DNA of 64,000 nt from Nymphaea colorata. Its lineage: Eukaryota > Streptophyta > Magnoliopsida > Nymphaeales > Nymphaeaceae. Positions 62,858 to 64,000 of the stretch are shown one piece after another; position 1 is the stretch's first letter; each line of letters begins with the position of its first letter. The stretch spans positions 19,422,892-19,486,891 of the forward strand of contig NC_045139.1 in NCBI RefSeq assembly GCF_008831285.2, in the 5' to 3' direction. The notes under the pieces were generated by a model. That model saw nothing but the letters and a program-made list of their open reading frames with translations, was not told where the DNA came from and did no database searches. Position numbers and translations under genes: made by a program.

Positions 62858-64000
62858 ATGGATGCCATTCTTACCCACCACTCCTCACTCTCCCCCAAGC
62901 CTCCACTGTCGACCCTTTCCTCCAATCTCACCAAATGCCTCCCCTTTACCATCCACATCCCTCCATCCACGAGTTTTGCTGGCACTGGCACTTCCGCCAA
63001 CATCCAGAGGCTATACTCTGCCATCCATAAGAACCACCAATCTTTCATCCCCAGGACTTCTACGACACAAAATACGAGCGTCCAAGAGGATGAAGAAGCG
63101 TATGGAGAAGTGAAGGGGATCATAGGGAGCAGGGTGGTCGAAGGCCCTAGAATGGAGTACCTCATCGAGTGGAAAGACGGGCACACACCCTCTTGGATTC
63201 CTTCCCAGAACATCGCGAAGGACGTCATCGCGGAGTACGAGACCCCCTGGTGGACGGCCGCTAAGAAGGCCGACGAGGCTGCCCTGCGTTCCCTCCTTTC
63301 CCAGGAAGGCGGCTCCCTCCGCGACGTCGACGCTGTCGACGAGAACGGCCGAACGGCGCTCATGTTCGTCACCGGGCTGGGTTCGGAGGAGTGCATCCGG
63401 CTGCTAGTGGAGGCCGGCGCGGCGTTGGATTGGCAGGACGAGGTGGGATTTACAGCACTGCATATGGCAGCCGGGTACGTGAAGCCGGGAGCAGTCAGGA
63501 CGCTTCTGAAGTGTGGGGCAGACCCAGAATTAGAGGACCAAAGAGGGCGAACGCCGGGGAAGCTCGCGAAAGAGCTGCTGGAGCAGACGCCGCGGGCGAA
63601 TCCCGTGCAATTTGCCCGGCGATTGAGCCTCGAGTCTGTAATCAAGGAGCTCGAAGGGGCGATATTTGAATTCGCAGAAGTGGAGCAAATTGTGGGGAAG
63701 AGGACTAATGGCCGGAGAAAGGAATACTTGGTGCTGTGGAAGGATGGAGGAGACAAAGAATGGGTGGAAGAGAAGTTTGTTGGGGAAGATCTTGTGAGGG
63801 ACTACGAGGCTGGGCTGGAGTACGCCGTCGCTGAGGCGGTGCTAGGGAAGAGGGAGGGCAGCGAGGAAGGGAAGTGGGAGTATCTGGTGAAGTGGGAGGA
63901 CGTGGAAGAGCCAACTTGGGAGGAAGCGGAGAACATCGACCCGGAGCTGGTGGCGGAGTTTGAGCGGCAGCATGGTGAAGCCCCGGCTCCTGGGGAGGTT
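62858..64000 (+). CDS. cpSRP43: Chloroplast signal recognition particle 43 kDa protein (cpSRP43), 3' end beyond the window
   Basis: Chloroplast stroma chaperone that, with cpSRP54, carries light-harvesting chlorophyll proteins to the thylakoid; it also protects tetrapyrrole enzymes. A single open frame from ATG 62858 gives 381 codons with no stop before the window ends. Residues 1-75 are Ser/Thr/Pro-rich and lack acidic residues, as in a transit peptide. Chromodomain 1 is about 84-131 ([16 protein letters not shown] then WIPSQNIA). Ankyrin repeats are about 135-268 ([37 protein letters not shown]). Chromodomain 2 is 274-319 ([17 protein letters not shown]), which binds the cpSRP54 tail. Chromodomain 3 is 325-370 ([20 protein letters not shown]). 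The frame has no intron so far, as in Arabidopsis, and is GC-rich compared with its surroundings. Arabidopsis cpSRP43 has about 373 aa, so only a few codons should be missing. Confidence 0.95.
   Translation, partial: MDAILTHHSSLSPKPPLSTLSSNLTKCLPFTIHIPPSTSFAGTGTSANIQRLYSAIHKNHQSFIPRTSTTQNTSVQEDEEAYGEVKGIIGSRVVEGPRMEYLIEWKDGHTPSWIPSQNIAKDVIAEYETPWWTAAKKADEAALRSLLSQEGGSLRDVDAVDENGRTALMFVTGLGSEECIRLLVEAGAALDWQDEVGFTALHMAAGYVKPGAVRTLLKCGADPELEDQRGRTPGKLAKELLEQTPRANPVQFARRLSLESVIKELEGAIFEFAEVEQIVGKRTNGRRKEYLVLWKDGGDKEWVEEKFVGEDLVRDYEAGLEYAVAEAVLGKREGSEEGKWEYLVKWEDVEEPTWEEAENIDPELVAEFERQHGEAPAPGEV

Noticed and set aside
62776-63756. 326-codon ORF on the minus strand
   Set aside because: It is the antisense shadow of the cpSRP43 frame; its Ser/Pro-rich translation has no family features and the plus-strand protein is unmistakable.
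1-64000. CRISPR arrays, operons or bacterial-type regulatory sites
   Set aside because: The window is plant nuclear DNA; the only regular repeats are microsatellites, minisatellites and transposon ends.

Overview
The window is nuclear DNA from a flowering plant. Its genes have many exons with GT-AG introns, it carries a conserved plant microRNA, and it contains land-plant retroelements, a plastid-DNA insertion and genes specific to plants (cpSRP43, ARID-HMG). The exact lineage cannot be fixed from the sequence. Most of the 64 kb is AT-rich intron or intergenic DNA. The real genes had to be assembled exon by exon, because single open frames capture only pieces of them.

Layout. (1) 1-1742: tandem repeats and anonymous DNA. 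(2) 1743-10645 (+): RRP43, an RNase PH-like subunit of the RNA exosome, 7 exons, 303 aa. Its fourth intron holds a decayed, oppositely oriented Ty1/copia retrotransposon (3330-8897). (3) 13084-15632 (-): an ARID + HMG-box DNA-binding protein of the HMGB9/10/15 type, 6 exons, 385 aa. (4) About 19700-20003: nuclear copy of plastid ndhE with its reading frame still open. (5) 20815-29823 (-): a small conserved plant protein of unknown function. My model joins two 5' exons to a terminal exon across an 8.2-kb intron; the terminal exon ends in an EAR-like LDLNLGL motif. (6) 30-36 kb: repeats, including a MITE and a tRNA-derived SINE candidate. (7) 36280-36385 (+): a MIR171 precursor hairpin with miR171 and miR171* in correct register. 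(8) 40792-49587 (-): a CNNM/DUF21-CBS membrane protein, 12 exons. (9) 51560-52322: the 3' end of a LINE with a (TA)n tail. (10) 52.3-62.8 kb: repeat-rich DNA with two unrecognised ORFs. (11) 62858 to the window edge (+): cpSRP43, an open frame that runs off the window.

The genes do not form a pathway. They are independent housekeeping and regulatory loci: RNA decay, chromatin/transcription, a possible repressor, GRAS-factor control by miR171, ion transport, and LHCP targeting to thylakoids. The most rewarding items are the MIR171 locus, the RRP43 intron almost wholly replaced by a retrotransposon, the long-intron gene with a putative repression motif, and the open-frame plastid ndhE insert. 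I found no convincing previously undescribed multi-gene system.
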